DNA of 62,540 nucleotides, taken from the NCBI GenBank assembly GCA_009694375.1, contig SHVB01000017.1:1-62540 (forward strand), written 5' to 3'. Position 1 is the stretch's first letter; every line of letters starts with the position of its first letter. The position numbers were made by a program, and so were the translations under genes. The notes below the pieces were generated by a model. The model was not told the origin of the DNA, did no database searches, and saw only the letters and a program-made list of their open reading frames with translations. Below, piece by piece: positions 52,569 to 60,973 of the stretch. This stretch comes from Acidimicrobiia bacterium. GTDB lineage: Bacteria; Actinomycetota; Acidimicrobiia; Acidimicrobiales; VFJN01.

Positions 52569-55217
52569 ATGCCGCTTCTCTTCCCGTTTGCCCATCCACA
52601 TTCTGCGGCACCGATGCACATGCAGGAGCTGCTCGGCGGCAAGGGCGCCAACCTGGCGGAAATGACATCAGTCCTGGAACTTCCCGTGCCACCGGGGTTC
52701 ACGATCACCACTACTACCTGCGCCGACTACCTCGAGAACGGATGGCCCGACGGCCTTGACGCCGAGGTAACCGCGGCGGTGGCGCAGATCGAGGAGCGGG
52801 TGGGTCAGCGCCTGGGCGACCCGTACGATCCGCTACTCGTCAGTGTTCGATCAGGCGGAAAGTTTTCCATGCCCGGGATGATGGACACGGTCCTGAATCT
52901 TGGTCTCAACGATGCCGCCGTTGAGGGTCTCGCGGCCCGCACCGGCGATGCCGTTTTTGCCTATGACACCTATCGCCGGTTCCTCTCCATCTACGCGCGC
53001 ATCGTGCTCAATCTTGAGGAGAAAGAGAGCGAGGTAGGGCTCTTGGCTGATGACGCCCCCGGCGCGGGGGTGGAGGCGCTAAAGGGCCAGTGTGCCCGTT
53101 ATCATGGGTGGATAGAGGAGAAAACGGGTCGGCCCTTCCCCCAAGAGCCGGAGCGACAACTGCGGGAATCGATCGAAGCGGTGTTTCGTTCCTGGGGTGG
53201 CGCGCGCGCAGTGACCTACCGCGATCGCGAGCACATTCCCCATGATCTCGGTACGGCGGTAAACGTGCAGGCGATGGTGTTTGGCAATAGAAGCGACCGG
53301 TCCGGTACCGGGGTGGGTTTCACCCGCAACGCCGCTACGGGAGCCGATGAACCCTACGGCGACTTTCTTCTAAACGCGCAGGGAGAAGACGTGGTGGCCG
53401 GGGTTCGCACCACCGATGATCTCGAGGCGCTGGCGCGCGCCTTTCCCGATGCCTATGCCGAACTGCGCCAGGTGTTTGCCCGCCTCGAAGGGCACTACCG
53501 CGACATGTGTGATGTGGAGTTCACCATCGAGCAGGGGAAACTTTGGATCCTCCAAACTCGGGTGGGGAAACGCACGGGAGCGGCGGCACTCCGCATGGCC
53601 GTGGAGATGACTACCCAAGCGGGGAAGGGATGGACAATCACGCGGGCCGAGGCGGTCAAGCGCATCACCCCTGACCACCTCGATGGGGTGTTGCACGCGC
53701 ACTTCGCCGTGTGTGATCAGCCGGTGATCGCCACCGGTCTCGGGGCCTCGCCGGGCGCCGCGGTGGGGCGTGCCTACTTCAGTGCTGATGCCGCGGTTGA
53801 CGCCGCCGATCGGGGTGAGCCGGTGATTCTGGTGCGCAAAGAGACCTCACCGGAGGACGTTCACGGGATGCAGGTGGCTGAGGGGGTACTCACTGCGCGT
53901 GGTGGGATGGTGAGCCATGCGGCGGTCGTGGCGCGGGGGTGGGGCATCCCGGCGGTGGTAGGGGCGAGTTCCCTCACCATCACGGAGAACGGTTTTACCG
54001 TCGGAGCGATCACTGTGGGAGAGGGCGATGTCATCTCGCTCGATGGGGCCAGCGGCGAGATTGTGCTCGGGGAGATGACCGTCGAGATCACCGAGCCCCC
54101 CGAAGCCTTCGCCACGCTGTTGGGGTGGGCCGATGATCTGCGCCGGGGTCGGCTGAGCGTACGTGCCAATGCTGATACGGCGACCGATGCGGCGCTGGCC
54201 CGATCCTTTGGTGCCGAGGGCATCGGGCTCTGCCGGACGGAACACATGTTCCTGGCCGAGGATCGTCTGCCGATCCTGAGAGCGATCATTTTGGCGGCGT
54301 CCCCCGAAGGGGAGTTCGAGGCTCTCGAACGCCTGCGATTGGCCCAGAAGGCCGACTTTCTGGAGATCCTCACTGCCATGGATGGGCTCCCGATCACGGT
54401 ACGACTCCTGGACCCGCCACTGCACGAGTTCCTCCCCCCGAGGACTGATCTGCTCGTAAAGCAAGCCGCCGAAGGACTCACCCCTAAGGAGGCGGATCTG
54501 CTCGAGGCGGTGGAGGAATGGCACGAGCAGAACCCCATGCTGGGCACCCGGGGGGTGCGCCTCGGGGTACTCCACCCCGGGCTCTATGCCATGCAGGTGC
54601 GGGCTCTGGTGGAGGCGGCCCTGGAGCGACAGGCCGGTGGGTTCTCCCCGGTGGTGGAGATCATGATTCCACTGACCGCCACGGTAGAAGAGTTGCTCCT
54701 GGCCCGGGGTTGGGTGCGGGAAGCCATCGCGGCGTCGGTTGGCCCCCAGGGGGCAGCCCCCGAGATCAGCGTGGGCACGATGATCGAAACGCCCCGAGCC
54801 GCGCTGCGCGCTGGTGACCTGGCCGAGCAATGCGATTTCTTCTCACTCGGCACCAATGACTTGACCCAGATGACCTTCGGCTTCAGTCGTGACGACGTGG
54901 AGGCTCGCCTGATGCCGGCCTATCTGGCCCAGGGCCTGCTCCCGGGTAACCCCTTCAAGACAATCGATGTCGACGGGGTGGGCGAGTTGGTGGCGATGGC
55001 CACCGAACGGGGGCGAGCGGCCCATCCGGCCCTGCAGGTGGGGGTGTGCGGCGAGCACGGTGGCGATCCGGAATCGATCGACTTTTTCGTAGCGACAGGG
55101 GTGGACTACGTGTCGTGCTCGCCGTTCCGGTTGCCAATTGTGCGTTTGGTGGTGGCGCAGGCGATTATGGCCCAGTCCCACTCCACTAGCCGCCAGGATT
55201 CCGCAGCCCTCCCATGA
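52569..55217 (+). CDS. ppdK: Pyruvate, phosphate dikinase
   Basis: An 882-aa enzyme interconverting ATP, phosphate and pyruvate with AMP, pyrophosphate and phosphoenolpyruvate. The nucleotide-binding domain starts LLGGKGANLAEMTS. The swivelling phospho-His domain has GGMVSHAAVVARGWG with catalytic His450, and the C-terminal TIM barrel has LGTNDLTQM and VCGEHGGDP near residue 827. The length is typical. TACACT (52557-52562) six bases before the ATG could be the -10 of a leaderless transcript, while GAGGA five bases before the ATG could equally be a ribosome-binding site. It overlaps the TerC gene by ATGA. Confidence 0.96.
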   Translation: MPLLFPFAHPHSAAPMHMQELLGGKGANLAEMTSVLELPVPPGFTITTTTCADYLENGWPDGLDAEVTAAVAQIEERVGQRLGDPYDPLLVSVRSGGKFSMPGMMDTVLNLGLNDAAVEGLAARTGDAVFAYDTYRRFLSIYARIVLNLEEKESEVGLLADDAPGAGVEALKGQCARYHGWIEEKTGRPFPQEPERQLRESIEAVFRSWGGARAVTYRDREHIPHDLGTAVNVQAMVFGNRSDRSGTGVGFTRNAATGADEPYGDFLLNAQGEDVVAGVRTTDDLEALARAFPDAYAELRQVFARLEGHYRDMCDVEFTIEQGKLWILQTRVGKRTGAAALRMAVEMTTQAGKGWTITRAEAVKRITPDHLDGVLHAHFAVCDQPVIATGLGASPGAAVGRAYFSADAAVDAADRGEPVILVRKETSPEDVHGMQVAEGVLTARGGMVSHAAVVARGWGIPAVVGASSLTITENGFTVGAITVGEGDVISLDGASGEIVLGEMTVEITEPPEAFATLLGWADDLRRGRLSVRANADTATDAALARSFGAEGIGLCRTEHMFLAEDRLPILRAIILAASPEGEFEALERLRLAQKADFLEILTAMDGLPITVRLLDPPLHEFLPPRTDLLVKQAAEGLTPKEADLLEAVEEWHEQNPMLGTRGVRLGVLHPGLYAMQVRALVEAALERQAGGFSPVVEIMIPLTATVEELLLARGWVREAIAASVGPQGAAPEISVGTMIETPRAALRAGDLAEQCDFFSLGTNDLTQMTFGFSRDDVEARLMPAYLAQGLLPGNPFKTIDVDGVGELVAMATERGRAAHPALQVGVCGEHGGDPESIDFFVATGVDYVSCSPFRLPIVRLVVAQAIMAQSHSTSRQDSAALP

Positions 55218-56263
55218 TCGCCGCCGTACGTTTCGTCGCCGAGACCAGTACCAGCGACTTCAGCAGTTTCTCGGTGCCGCTCTGGGCCTGGGTTGCCTTT
55301 CTGGCCACGATCTCAGTGTTGCTCCTCGCCGACCTGCTCCTACTGCACCGCGAAGAGCACGTGATCAGCGTGAAGGAGGCCGCGATCGAATCGGCCGTGT
55401 GGATCTCCATCGGGGTGTCTTTCACGTTCGTGGTGTGGGGGGCCTGGGGCGGGGAGGCGGCGGGGGAGTACATCTCGGCCTACCTCATCGAGAAGAGCCT
55501 CTCGGTAGACAACGTGTTCGTTTGGGCAGTGATTCTGCAGTACTTCGCGGTGCCGGCCGCTTATCAGTTTCGGGTGCTGTTCTGGGGCGTCTTCGGGGCC
55601 TTGGTGATGCGCTTCTTCTTCATTTTGGTGGGCGTGGAGTTAGTAGAGCGCTTCGAGTGGGTCCTCTTGCTTTTCGGAGGATTCCTTATTTTCACGGCCG
55701 TTCGCCTTATGCAACACAGCGAGGAAGAGGCACATCCCGAGAACAATCCGATGTTGAAGTTCATTCAGCGCCGAGTGCCCTCCACCACCGAATATCACGG
55801 TCAGTCGTTGTTCACCGTGGTCAACGGGAAGAGGTTGGCCACGCCACTTTTCTCCGTGCTCGTCGTGATTGAGACGACCGATTTGATCTTTGCCCTCGAC
55901 TCGATTCCCGCCGTGTTGGGCGTAAGCGAAAGCGCCTTCATCATCTTTTCTTCCAACGCCTTTGCCATCCTTGGGTTGCGGGCGCTGTACTTCGTTCTCG
56001 CCGGGGCCCGGGAGAAGTTCCGCTACCTCCAGCCCGGTTTGGCCGTCATCCTGGCTCTGGTGGGCATGAAGATGCTGGTGTCACCGTGGTATCACGTGCC
56101 CATAGGGGTGTCGTTGGGGGCGATCGTGTTGGTGCTGACAGTGTCCATGATTGCGTCGATAACGTTCGACCGCCCCGACGGGGACGGGCCCGGCGATGCG
56201 CTCGACGACCAACTAGGCGAAGGGCAAGGCCTCGTCGGTGGCGAACCCACCCCTGAGGTCTAG
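55214..56263 (+). CDS. TerC family integral membrane protein
   Basis: A 349-aa protein with about eight or nine membrane helices. Conserved acidic motifs include EKSLSVDNVFVW near residue 93 and IETTDLIFALDSIPAVL near residue 220, the metal-binding pair of TerC. Family members export manganese or insert with the secretion machinery for metal loading of exported proteins. The C-terminal 35 residues are Gly/Asp-rich and cytoplasmic. No manganese (yybP-ykoY) riboswitch can be present immediately upstream because the ATG overlaps the ppdK stop. Confidence 0.92.
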   Translation: MIAAVRFVAETSTSDFSSFSVPLWAWVAFLATISVLLLADLLLLHREEHVISVKEAAIESAVWISIGVSFTFVVWGAWGGEAAGEYISAYLIEKSLSVDNVFVWAVILQYFAVPAAYQFRVLFWGVFGALVMRFFFILVGVELVERFEWVLLLFGGFLIFTAVRLMQHSEEEAHPENNPMLKFIQRRVPSTTEYHGQSLFTVVNGKRLATPLFSVLVVIETTDLIFALDSIPAVLGVSESAFIIFSSNAFAILGLRALYFVLAGAREKFRYLQPGLAVILALVGMKMLVSPWYHVPIGVSLGAIVLVLTVSMIASITFDRPDGDGPGDALDDQLGEGQGLVGGEPTPEV

Positions 56264-56269
56264 CCCTCG

Positions 56270-57184
56270 GTGCCTACCGGTCGCTTTGCCCCGAGTCCGT
56301 CGGGACCACTGCACCTCGGGAACCTTCGCACGGCCATGCTGGCTTGGCTGTGCGCCCGCAGCGACCAGAGTCAGTTCATCCTGCGCATCGAGGATCTCGA
56401 CCCGATCACCAGTCGGCGAGAGCATGAGGTGACCCAACTCGCCGACCTCGCTGCCCTCGGCCTGGACTGGGATGGACCGGTGGTGCGGCAATCGCAGCGC
56501 GCCGGTGAGCACCAGGCGGTGCTTCAGGACCTAGCCCGGCGCGATCTCACCTACCCCTGCTTCTGCAGTCGCCGCGAGGTGAGGGAAGCCACGGTGGCGC
56601 CGCACGGAATGCCGGGCACCTACCCCGGCACCTGCCGCACCCTCAGCGCCGACGAAGCGGCCCACCGGGTGCACGCGGGCACCCCCGCGGCCTGGCGTCT
56701 GCGGTCCGAAGGAGAGGTGATAACCATCGTTGATCGTTGGCGTGGCGTGGTGACTCAACGTGCCGATGACATCGTGCTGCGGCGCAACGACGGGGTGGCG
56801 GCCTATCACCTCGCCGTGGTGGTGGATGACGATGATCAGCAGGTGGCCGAGGTGGTGCGCGGCGATGATCTCCTAGCGGCCACCTCGAGCCAGGCGTTGC
56901 TCCTCGATCTTCTGGCCCGACCCCGGCCCCAGTGGGCCCATGTGCCCCTGGTGCGCGGACCCGACGGCGAGCGCCTGGCCAAGCGCCACGGAGCCGTCAC
57001 GCTGGCCGATCTGGACGCGGAGGGCATCGGTGTCGGCCGTGTCCGGTCGCGCTTGGCGGCCAGCCTCGGCTTGGCGGGCCCCGATGAAATCGTGACGATG
57101 GCCCAAATCCTGGGGCGATTCGACCCGGAGCAAATGCCGCCGGACGCGACCCCGCTACCGTTCGGGCTCAATGGGCATCGTTGA
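56270..57184 (+). CDS. gluQ: Glutamyl-Q tRNA(Asp) synthetase
   Basis: A 304-aa paralogue of GluRS lacking the anticodon-binding domain, matching GluQRS. This enzyme attaches glutamate to queuosine in tRNA-Asp. The class I motif is HLGN (15-18) and the KMSKS equivalent is LAKRHG. Zinc ligands Cys97, Cys99, Tyr118 and Cys122 fit the CxC-Y-C pattern of the family. GTG start. The 3' end overlaps dnaG by 14 bases in a different frame. Whether the cell makes queuosine cannot be seen here. Confidence 0.92.
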   Translation: MPTGRFAPSPSGPLHLGNLRTAMLAWLCARSDQSQFILRIEDLDPITSRREHEVTQLADLAALGLDWDGPVVRQSQRAGEHQAVLQDLARRDLTYPCFCSRREVREATVAPHGMPGTYPGTCRTLSADEAAHRVHAGTPAAWRLRSEGEVITIVDRWRGVVTQRADDIVLRRNDGVAAYHLAVVVDDDDQQVAEVVRGDDLLAATSSQALLLDLLARPRPQWAHVPLVRGPDGERLAKRHGAVTLADLDAEGIGVGRVRSRLAASLGLAGPDEIVTMAQILGRFDPEQMPPDATPLPFGLNGHR

Positions 57185-59024
57185 TGACGACATCCAAGCA
57201 CTCCGGGCGGCCACTGACATCGTGGCGGTCATCACCAAGTACACCCAGTTGCGGCGCTCCGGTCAGCGATGGGTTGGCCTCTGTCCCTTCCACGGCGAGA
57301 AGACGCCATCGTTCAATGTAAATCAGGAACTCGGCCTCTACCGCTGCTGGGGCTGTCAGGTGCGAGGCGATGTGATCACTTTTGTGCGAGAGGTAGAGCA
57401 CCTGGACTTCGTGGGGGCGGTGGAGCTTCTGGCCGGTTGGGCCGGCATCACCCTGCGCTATTCCGACCAGAGTGAAGGAGAGTCGCGCCAACGCCGCCAT
57501 CAACTCGTGGCGGCCGTGGAACAAGCAGTCGAGTGGTACCACCAGCGTTTGCTCTCCGCCCCCGATGCCGCCGTGGCCCGTAAGTACCTTCGGGAACGGG
57601 GCTTGAGCGGCGAGGAAGTGCGGGCCTTTCGAGTGGGGTGGGCCCCGGAGGGATGGAGCGAATTGGTGAAGGCCCTCAAACTTCCCGATGACATCGTTCG
57701 GGATTCAGGGTTGGGCTACCTCAATCGGCATGATCGGCAAACCGACGCCTTCCGGGCCCGGATCCTCTTTCCAATCTTTGACGCCAATGGCGACGCGGTG
57801 GGCTTCGGCGGACGGGTGATGCCAGGGGGCGAGGGACCGAAGTACAAGAACACTCCCGAAACGGCGCTGTACCAAAAATCGAAGTTGCTCTATGCCTTGA
57901 ACTGGTCCAAAGCGCGTATCGTGACCGACGACCGTGCCATCGTGTGCGAGGGGTACACCGACGTGATCGGCTTCGCTCGGGCTGGATTCCCCGCCGCCGT
58001 AGCCACTTGCGGCACCGCTCTTACCGAGGACCACGTGAAACTGCTGCGGCGCTACGCCCGCAAGTTGGTGTTGTCCTTCGACGCCGACTCGGCCGGTCAG
58101 GCGGCCGCCGATCGGTTCTACCAGTGGGAAAAAGATCACGAGATCGAAGTGACGGTGGCCGATCTACCTCCCGGGGTCGATCCGGCCGATCTGGCCTCCA
58201 GCGATCCAGATCGTTTGGCCCGCGCCGTGCAGGAGGCCGTGCCCTTCCTCAAGTTTCGGGTTGAACGGGTGCTTACCGCCGCCGACCTCGCCACGGTGGA
58301 GGGGCGGGCCCGAGCGGCCGAAGCGGCGATTGAGGTGATTCGAGAACATCCGAGCGACCTCGTGCGAGATCAATACCTGATGGAGGTGGCCGGTCGCACT
58401 CGGGTGTCGCACGATCAGCTTCGCGACATGCTCCGCCAACCTGCTCCCGCTCCTCGGGGGCGGCCGGGGGATCGACGCGGCCCCATCCCGGCGCTGGAAT
58501 CGCGGGCCGCGCCAGCGCGGGCTCGCGATGAGCGCGATGGCCCCGAGTTGGAGATACTCCGCCACGTGATCCACCAGTGGGAGGCCGTGGAGCCATGGGT
58601 GCGGTACGAGGAGTTGTTCACGAGCGAACTTCACGCCGCCACTTTCCGCGTGCTCATGGCTCACTCCACGGTGTCCGATGCCCTCAGCGCCGCCGACCCG
58701 GGCGTAGCGGACCTCCTCGGTCGACTGGCCACCGAGGAACTCCAGGCGGAGCCGTTTGATGCGGTGGTGCGATTTCTCACCGAACGGGCTCGCCGGGACG
58801 TGGCCCAACTCGCCGTGCGCGTGGCGGCAGCGCCGGAGGACGCCAGCCTATTGGCTGAGCAGTTATGGCTCACTCGGATCATCGACCAGCTCCGTGACCC
58901 AATTGCCGCTAGGACTGCGGCGGAAGCGTTGGTAACCTTCGTGGGGGGGCAAAGCGACATCGGCCTGCCGGGGGGAGAAGAGCGAAGTGACCAACTCGAT
59001 GCCGGCAGCGAGCCGATGGACTGA
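57171..59024 (+). CDS. dnaG: DNA primase
   Basis: A 617-aa primase that synthesises RNA primers for replication. The CHC2 zinc motif has Cys38, His41, Cys59 and Cys62. The TOPRIM domain contains the Glu motif [12 protein letters not shown] and the DxD-type [14 protein letters not shown]-terminal helicase-interaction region follows from about residue 430, after a Pro/Arg-rich linker. The ATG overlaps gluQ by 14 bases; the 3' end overlaps the sigma factor gene by 38 bases. The dnaG-rpoD pair is the classical macromolecular synthesis arrangement. Confidence 0.96.
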   Translation: MGIVDDDIQALRAATDIVAVITKYTQLRRSGQRWVGLCPFHGEKTPSFNVNQELGLYRCWGCQVRGDVITFVREVEHLDFVGAVELLAGWAGITLRYSDQSEGESRQRRHQLVAAVEQAVEWYHQRLLSAPDAAVARKYLRERGLSGEEVRAFRVGWAPEGWSELVKALKLPDDIVRDSGLGYLNRHDRQTDAFRARILFPIFDANGDAVGFGGRVMPGGEGPKYKNTPETALYQKSKLLYALNWSKARIVTDDRAIVCEGYTDVIGFARAGFPAAVATCGTALTEDHVKLLRRYARKLVLSFDADSAGQAAADRFYQWEKDHEIEVTVADLPPGVDPADLASSDPDRLARAVQEAVPFLKFRVERVLTAADLATVEGRARAAEAAIEVIREHPSDLVRDQYLMEVAGRTRVSHDQLRDMLRQPAPAPRGRPGDRRGPIPALESRAAPARARDERDGPELEILRHVIHQWEAVEPWVRYEELFTSELHAATFRVLMAHSTVSDALSAADPGVADLLGRLATEELQAEPFDAVVRFLTERARRDVAQLAVRVAAAPEDASLLAEQLWLTRIIDQLRDPIAARTAAEALVTFVGGQSDIGLPGGEERSDQLDAGSEPMD

Positions 59025-60333
59025 CCCGGCGGTCTATCTGCAGGTCTTGTTAGACAAAGGGCGGATAGCGGGCACGCTCACCATGGACGACGTGCTGTTC
59101 GTGTTGCGGACGGTAGACCTCACACCCGAGTTGATCGAAGAGGTGCGCGCTGGGCTAGCCCAAGCGGGTGTCATCATCGATGAGTCGGTGCGTGATCACT
59201 ATGACGGGCCACCGGACCCCGCTCCGCTTCCGGCACGCTCGGGTCCTGAGGACCATGGGGTCGCCCAACCGGCCAGCGATGCCCAGCATGCCCTGAGCGA
59301 TTTCGAGCAGGACGGTCCGGAACTCGGCGGTGTGCGACCGGCGCGCTCTGCGGCGGTCCGGCGTCGCACCCTGAAGGCGGCGGGGTCCGTCCTCGGCGAG
59401 GGTAGTGCTGATCCCGTGCGCATGTACCTCAAGGAGATCGGCCGGGTTCCGCTGTTGAGCGGGCCCGAAGAGGTGGAATACGCCCGCCGCATCGAGGTGG
59501 GTGGTCTGGCGGCGACTCGACTGGCTGATCTGGCGGCGGGGGGTGACCTCGCCAGCCTTTCCTTCGACGAGCGCCGGTTGGCCCAACGAGCCGTGCGCCG
59601 GGGGGAGGATGCTCGCGAGGTAATGATTGAGGCGAACCTGCGCCTGGTGGTGTCGATCGCCAAGCACTACGTCGGTCGGAACATGGCCTTCCTCGACCTC
59701 ATCCAAGAGGGAAACCTTGGCTTGATGCGGGCCGTCGAGCGATTCGACTACACGAAGGGGTTCAAGTTCTCCACCTACGCCACCTGGTGGATTCGTCAGG
59801 CCATCACCCGCTCCATTGCGGATCAGGCTCGCACGATCCGCATACCGGTACACATGGTGGAGTTGATCAATCGGGTGCTCCGAGTACAACGGGAGATGGC
59901 TCAGGAGTTGACGCGCGAGCCCACTGTGGAAGAACTCGCCGCCGCCGTGGACCTCAGCGAGGACCGTATTCGGGAGATTCAGCGCATCAACCTCGATCCC
60001 CTTTCGCTGGATACGCCAGTGGGCAGCGAGGAGGATTCCACTTTTTCGGACTTCATCGAGGATCACGGCACCGAGACCCCGGGTGATGCCGCGACTCGGG
60101 GCATGCTCAATCGAGCCGTGATCGCGGCCCTCGATGGCCTCAACGACCGAGAGCGGGCGGTCATGCGACTGCGCTTTGGCCTCGATGACGGACAAGCCCG
60201 CACGCTGGAGGAAGTGGGCAAGGAATTTGGCGTCACGAGAGAGCGCATCCGTCAGATCGAATCGAAGACGCTGGCCAAGCTCCGGCACCCCCAGCGCAGC
60301 CAGAAACTCAGGGACTATCTCGACGGCGAGTAG
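58987..60333 (+). CDS. rpoD: Principal RNA polymerase sigma factor (SigA/RpoD)
   Basis: A 448-aa sigma-70. The N-terminal 140 residues include a region 1.1-like part and an Asp/Pro-rich linker. Region 1.2 is [16 protein letters not shown]. Region 2 has [27 protein letters not shown]-type and [14 protein letters not shown] (2.3-2.4) for the -10 element. Region 4.2 has [20 protein letters not shown] for the -35. GTG start, with a GGGGGAGAAGAG site upstream inside dnaG; the genes overlap by 38 bases. A tRNA-Asn gene follows. This is the housekeeping factor. Confidence 0.97.
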   Translation: MTNSMPAASRWTDPAVYLQVLLDKGRIAGTLTMDDVLFVLRTVDLTPELIEEVRAGLAQAGVIIDESVRDHYDGPPDPAPLPARSGPEDHGVAQPASDAQHALSDFEQDGPELGGVRPARSAAVRRRTLKAAGSVLGEGSADPVRMYLKEIGRVPLLSGPEEVEYARRIEVGGLAATRLADLAAGGDLASLSFDERRLAQRAVRRGEDAREVMIEANLRLVVSIAKHYVGRNMAFLDLIQEGNLGLMRAVERFDYTKGFKFSTYATWWIRQAITRSIADQARTIRIPVHMVELINRVLRVQREMAQELTREPTVEELAAAVDLSEDRIREIQRINLDPLSLDTPVGSEEDSTFSDFIEDHGTETPGDAATRGMLNRAVIAALDGLNDRERAVMRLRFGLDDGQARTLEEVGKEFGVTRERIRQIESKTLAKLRHPQRSQKLRDYLDGE

Positions 60334-60391
60334 TGCCGTCGGGGGAAAGGTGGCTCTCGGCGAGACCCGCCCGCTACTGTTCACAATTCCT

Positions 60392-60464
60392 TCCGGGGTA
60401 GCTCAGCTGGTAGAGCGATTGACTGTTAATCAATTTGTCGGGAGTTCGAGCCTCCCCCCCGGAG
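60392..60464 (+). tRNA. tRNA-Asn (anticodon GTT)
   Basis: A 73-nt cloverleaf. The acceptor stem TCCGGGG pairs with CCCCGGA, the D arm is GCTC/GAGC, and the anticodon stem ATTGA/TCAAT encloses the loop CTGTTAA. The T arm GGGAG/CTCCC carries the TTCGAGC loop. The anticodon GTT reads asparagine codons. The discriminator is G and no CCA is encoded. Confidence 0.95.
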
Positions 60465-60973
60465 CTAGGCCACAGATTGCGGCACCCCGGGCCTGATCTC
60501 CGGTCGCCGGGGGCCGCGGTAGGGTTCGACGACTGGAACAAAGGGCGTCAATGAACACCGTGTCCCCACCCCCATCCCCGCCACGATCTCCAGCAATTTG
60601 GGAACGGTGCTGCCCACTGGACCCGTCGTCTCTCTGGATGATTCGCGAGTGACTGCGGCCATGGTTGCCTTCCCAACGGGGGAGGCCGCGGAATCTTCGG
60701 GCTGCCGGTCCATCGGTGATGGCCACGATTTTGGCTTCGAGTGTTGTAGCAACTCGTCGTACCTGAACCACGGCATCAAGCGGGATCCATCCTGTATTGA
60801 GTCGATCGTGGTCAAGAAGAACGGCACGGGGTCCAAGCAGGTGGCGTCGTCCCTGTACTTCCTGAACCCGGGCCGGGCGATGGCCGCCACTCCGATGGTC
60901 GCTCCATCCATGTTGCAGGGGTGGCTGATTCCACGTCTTTGCGGTCCGTTCGCTGGTTTAGAGGCCGACGGCC
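60465..60973 (+). other. Stretch without a convincing gene after tRNA-Asn
   Basis: About 510 bp. A plus-strand frame from 60598 (TTG start) gives 133 aa and runs 26 bases into the next gene. Minus-strand frames from 60911 and 60771 read back into the tRNA. None shows a known motif, signal or good start, and the plus-strand frame contains many rare-looking Cys and Ser codons. It may be decayed coding sequence or a long regulatory gap. No hairpin or repeat stood out. Confidence 0.4.

Noticed and set aside
55100-55213. Possible manganese (yybP-ykoY) riboswitch before the TerC gene
   Set aside because: The TerC start overlaps the ppdK stop, so the upstream sequence is coding and shows no riboswitch features.
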